The translations under genes were made by a program, and so were the position numbers. A model generated the notes under the pieces. It did not search any database and was not told the origin of the DNA. It saw only the letters and a list, made by a program, of their open reading frames with translations. Shown one piece after another: positions 6,501-6,669 of a DNA stretch of 6,669 bases; positions within the stretch are counted from its first letter, which is position 1; the number at the start of each line of letters is the position of its first letter. The stretch is from positions 1 to 6,669 of the forward strand of contig JABWAN010000318.1 in assembly GCA_013361015.1 (NCBI GenBank), given 5' to 3'. This DNA is from Candidatus Zhuqueibacterota bacterium. Its GTDB lineage: Bacteria; Zhuqueibacterota; Zhuqueibacteria; Zhuqueibacterales; Zhuqueibacteraceae.

Positions 6501-6669
6501 AAATTAGAATGCGATGAATGACACCGATTTTCTGCACGGCTTTGTTTTGCGATTGTTCCTCCTCCCGATCGACGATATGGTCGGTGACCCAAATGTGCGT
6601 TCCGTCAAAACACATTTTGGCGTAATGGCGGCTGCCGGGCAGTTTGGTTTCATTTTCGTCGGGCCGAAA
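6499..6669 (-). CDS. C-terminal end of a second beta-propeller protein (5' end outside window)
   Basis: Only the last 56 codons and the TGA at 6499 are inside the window. The fragment contains Y-A-K-M-C-F-D-G-T-H-I-W-V-T-D and ends G-V-I-H-R-I-L-I. The neighbouring complete propeller ends with Y-G-R-M-C-F-D-G-S-F-I-W-L-T-D and G-V-I-Y-R-F-L-A, and both have R-P-x-E-x-E ahead of the blade. The two are therefore paralogues, and this fragment is the last blade of a similar protein. It has an acidic/polar insertion (D-R-E-E-E-Q-S-Q-N-K) between the blade core and the terminal strand that the neighbour lacks. It is separated from the next gene by nine bases, so co-transcription is very likely. Confidence 0.75.
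   Translation of the reverse strand, partial: FRPDENETKLPGSRHYAKMCFDGTHIWVTDHIVDREEEQSQNKAVQKIGVIHRILI

Noticed and set aside
5665..6507. Plus-strand open frame of 280 codons
   Set aside because: It lies opposite the propeller gene, which has clear repeats, a ribosome binding site and a paralogue. The plus-strand product has no recognisable motif and reads as a shadow of the coding strand.

Overview
The window is a gene-dense stretch of bacterial DNA in which every supported gene is on the minus strand, so the locus reads from right to left. It holds four genes: the 3' end of a beta-propeller gene (right edge), a complete beta-propeller gene, a complete 451-residue protein, and a very long fibre-like gene whose 3' end lies beyond the left edge (1311 codons read without a stop). 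The gaps are 9, 36 and 28 bases. Each of the three visible starts has a purine-rich Shine-Dalgarno sequence. No promoter or terminator is visible between the genes, so one operon is likely. No RNA gene, CRISPR array, insertion sequence or origin was seen, and no stretch over 300 bases lacks a gene.

The base composition is moderately GC-rich, with standard-code bacterial genes and good ribosome binding sites. The host cannot be fixed from this. The protein style (long fibres with V-G-I-G-T repeats, propellers with F-D-G-x-x-I-W-V repeats) is what I associate with environmental, often uncultured bacteria. A candidate phylum such as KSB1 or another member of the FCB group is only a guess.

The clearest biological signal is modular. 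The fibre-like gene (1-3935) and its upstream neighbour (3964-5319) begin with the same recognisable head module: F-x-G-x-x-L, D-x-x-x-E-Q-x-Y, H-N, L-H-x-x-G, G-L, then G-M-A-I-D and G-x-E-I. After the shared head they diverge. One carries a long shaft of about 16 degenerate V-G-I-G-T / K-L-x-V-x-G repeats like those of phage tail fibres. The other carries two copies of an unrecognised module of roughly 85-95 residues. Further upstream, the complete propeller protein and the partial protein before it end in the same way, so they are tandem paralogues.

My inference is that the window is the accessory or host-contact end of a virus-like particle locus. This could be an extracellular contractile injection system, a prophage-derived tail or a cell-surface appendage, with the shared head docking different distal parts onto one structure and the propellers acting as binding or scaffold proteins. 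No sheath, tube, baseplate or ATPase gene lies inside the window, so this remains a hypothesis about the flanks.
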